A stretch of DNA of 12,618 bases from an uncultured Clostridia bacterium (GTDB lineage Bacteria; Bacillota; Clostridia; UBA1381), in NCBI GenBank assembly GCA_910585485.1, contig CAJUEZ010000051.1, positions 1 to 12,618 on the forward strand, read 5' to 3'. Below the pieces are notes generated by a model that was not told where the DNA came from, searched no databases, and saw nothing but the letters and a program-made list of their open reading frames with translations. The translations under genes were made by a program, and so were the position numbers. The number at the start of each line of letters is the position of its first letter. Within the stretch, counting starts at the first letter, position 1. Shown in pieces: positions 12,593 to 12,618 of this stretch.

Positions 12593-12618
12593 AATAAAAT
12601 CATTTTAATCATCAATTA

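Noticed and set aside
12394..12594. A 66-codon plus-strand ORF over tRNA-Leu
   Set aside because: It runs through the tRNA gene and its terminator; the structured RNA explains the sequence.

Overview
The window looks like a low-GC, Gram-positive anaerobe of the Clostridia. Evidence for this includes AT-rich intergenic DNA with near-consensus TTGACA/TATAAT promoters, strong GGAGG-type ribosome binding sites, a QueH-type epoxyqueuosine reductase, a clostridial-type relaxase/MobC pair, and a NisT-like tandem ABC exporter. I cannot assign a genus.

Positions 1 to about 5050 are accessory DNA, read as part of an integrative mobilizable element. From the left there is a possible IS256-family terminus cut by the window edge (1-55), then a small secreted protein whose reading frame continues past its stop codon (63-629). 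Next come a MOBP-type relaxase and its MobC-like accessory protein (747-2374), with an inverted-repeat-rich stretch beside them that is the best oriT candidate (2403-2493). A broken replication-initiator-like gene follows (2499-2793), then a zinc-ribbon DUF6076-like protein (2825-3652) and a tyrosine recombinase (3781-4938). The integrase gene ends 84 bp from the 3' end of a tRNA-Lys(CUU) gene, the usual layout for an element integrated into a tRNA. No type IV secretion genes are visible here, so transfer would need a helper element or genes beyond the left edge. The second attachment-site copy is not in the window.

From 5098 onward the DNA looks chromosomal. It holds a DUF218/YdcF membrane protein, then convergently a pap2-queH pair (PAP2 lipid phosphatase and tRNA epoxyqueuosine reductase, overlapping by 32 bp). 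A decayed AraC-type DNA-binding domain follows, then an SCP2 lipid-binding domain fused to a histone-H1-like lysine/alanine tail. Beyond a long hairpin lie two translationally coupled ABC exporter half-transporters on the minus strand (8549-12132), and finally tRNA-Leu(UAA) with its own promoter and terminator on the plus strand.

The most interesting feature is the leader of the ABC operon (about 12133-12347). It has a promoter, a large 5' hairpin, and a textbook intrinsic terminator 33 nt upstream of the first ABC start codon. A mutually exclusive 8-bp antiterminator can form, and a possible 31-codon leader ORF (GTG start) runs through the terminator and overlaps the ABC start as ATGA. This arrangement resembles ribosome-mediated attenuation of drug exporters such as Bacillus subtilis bmrBCD. 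That comparison is inference from architecture, not from sequence identity.
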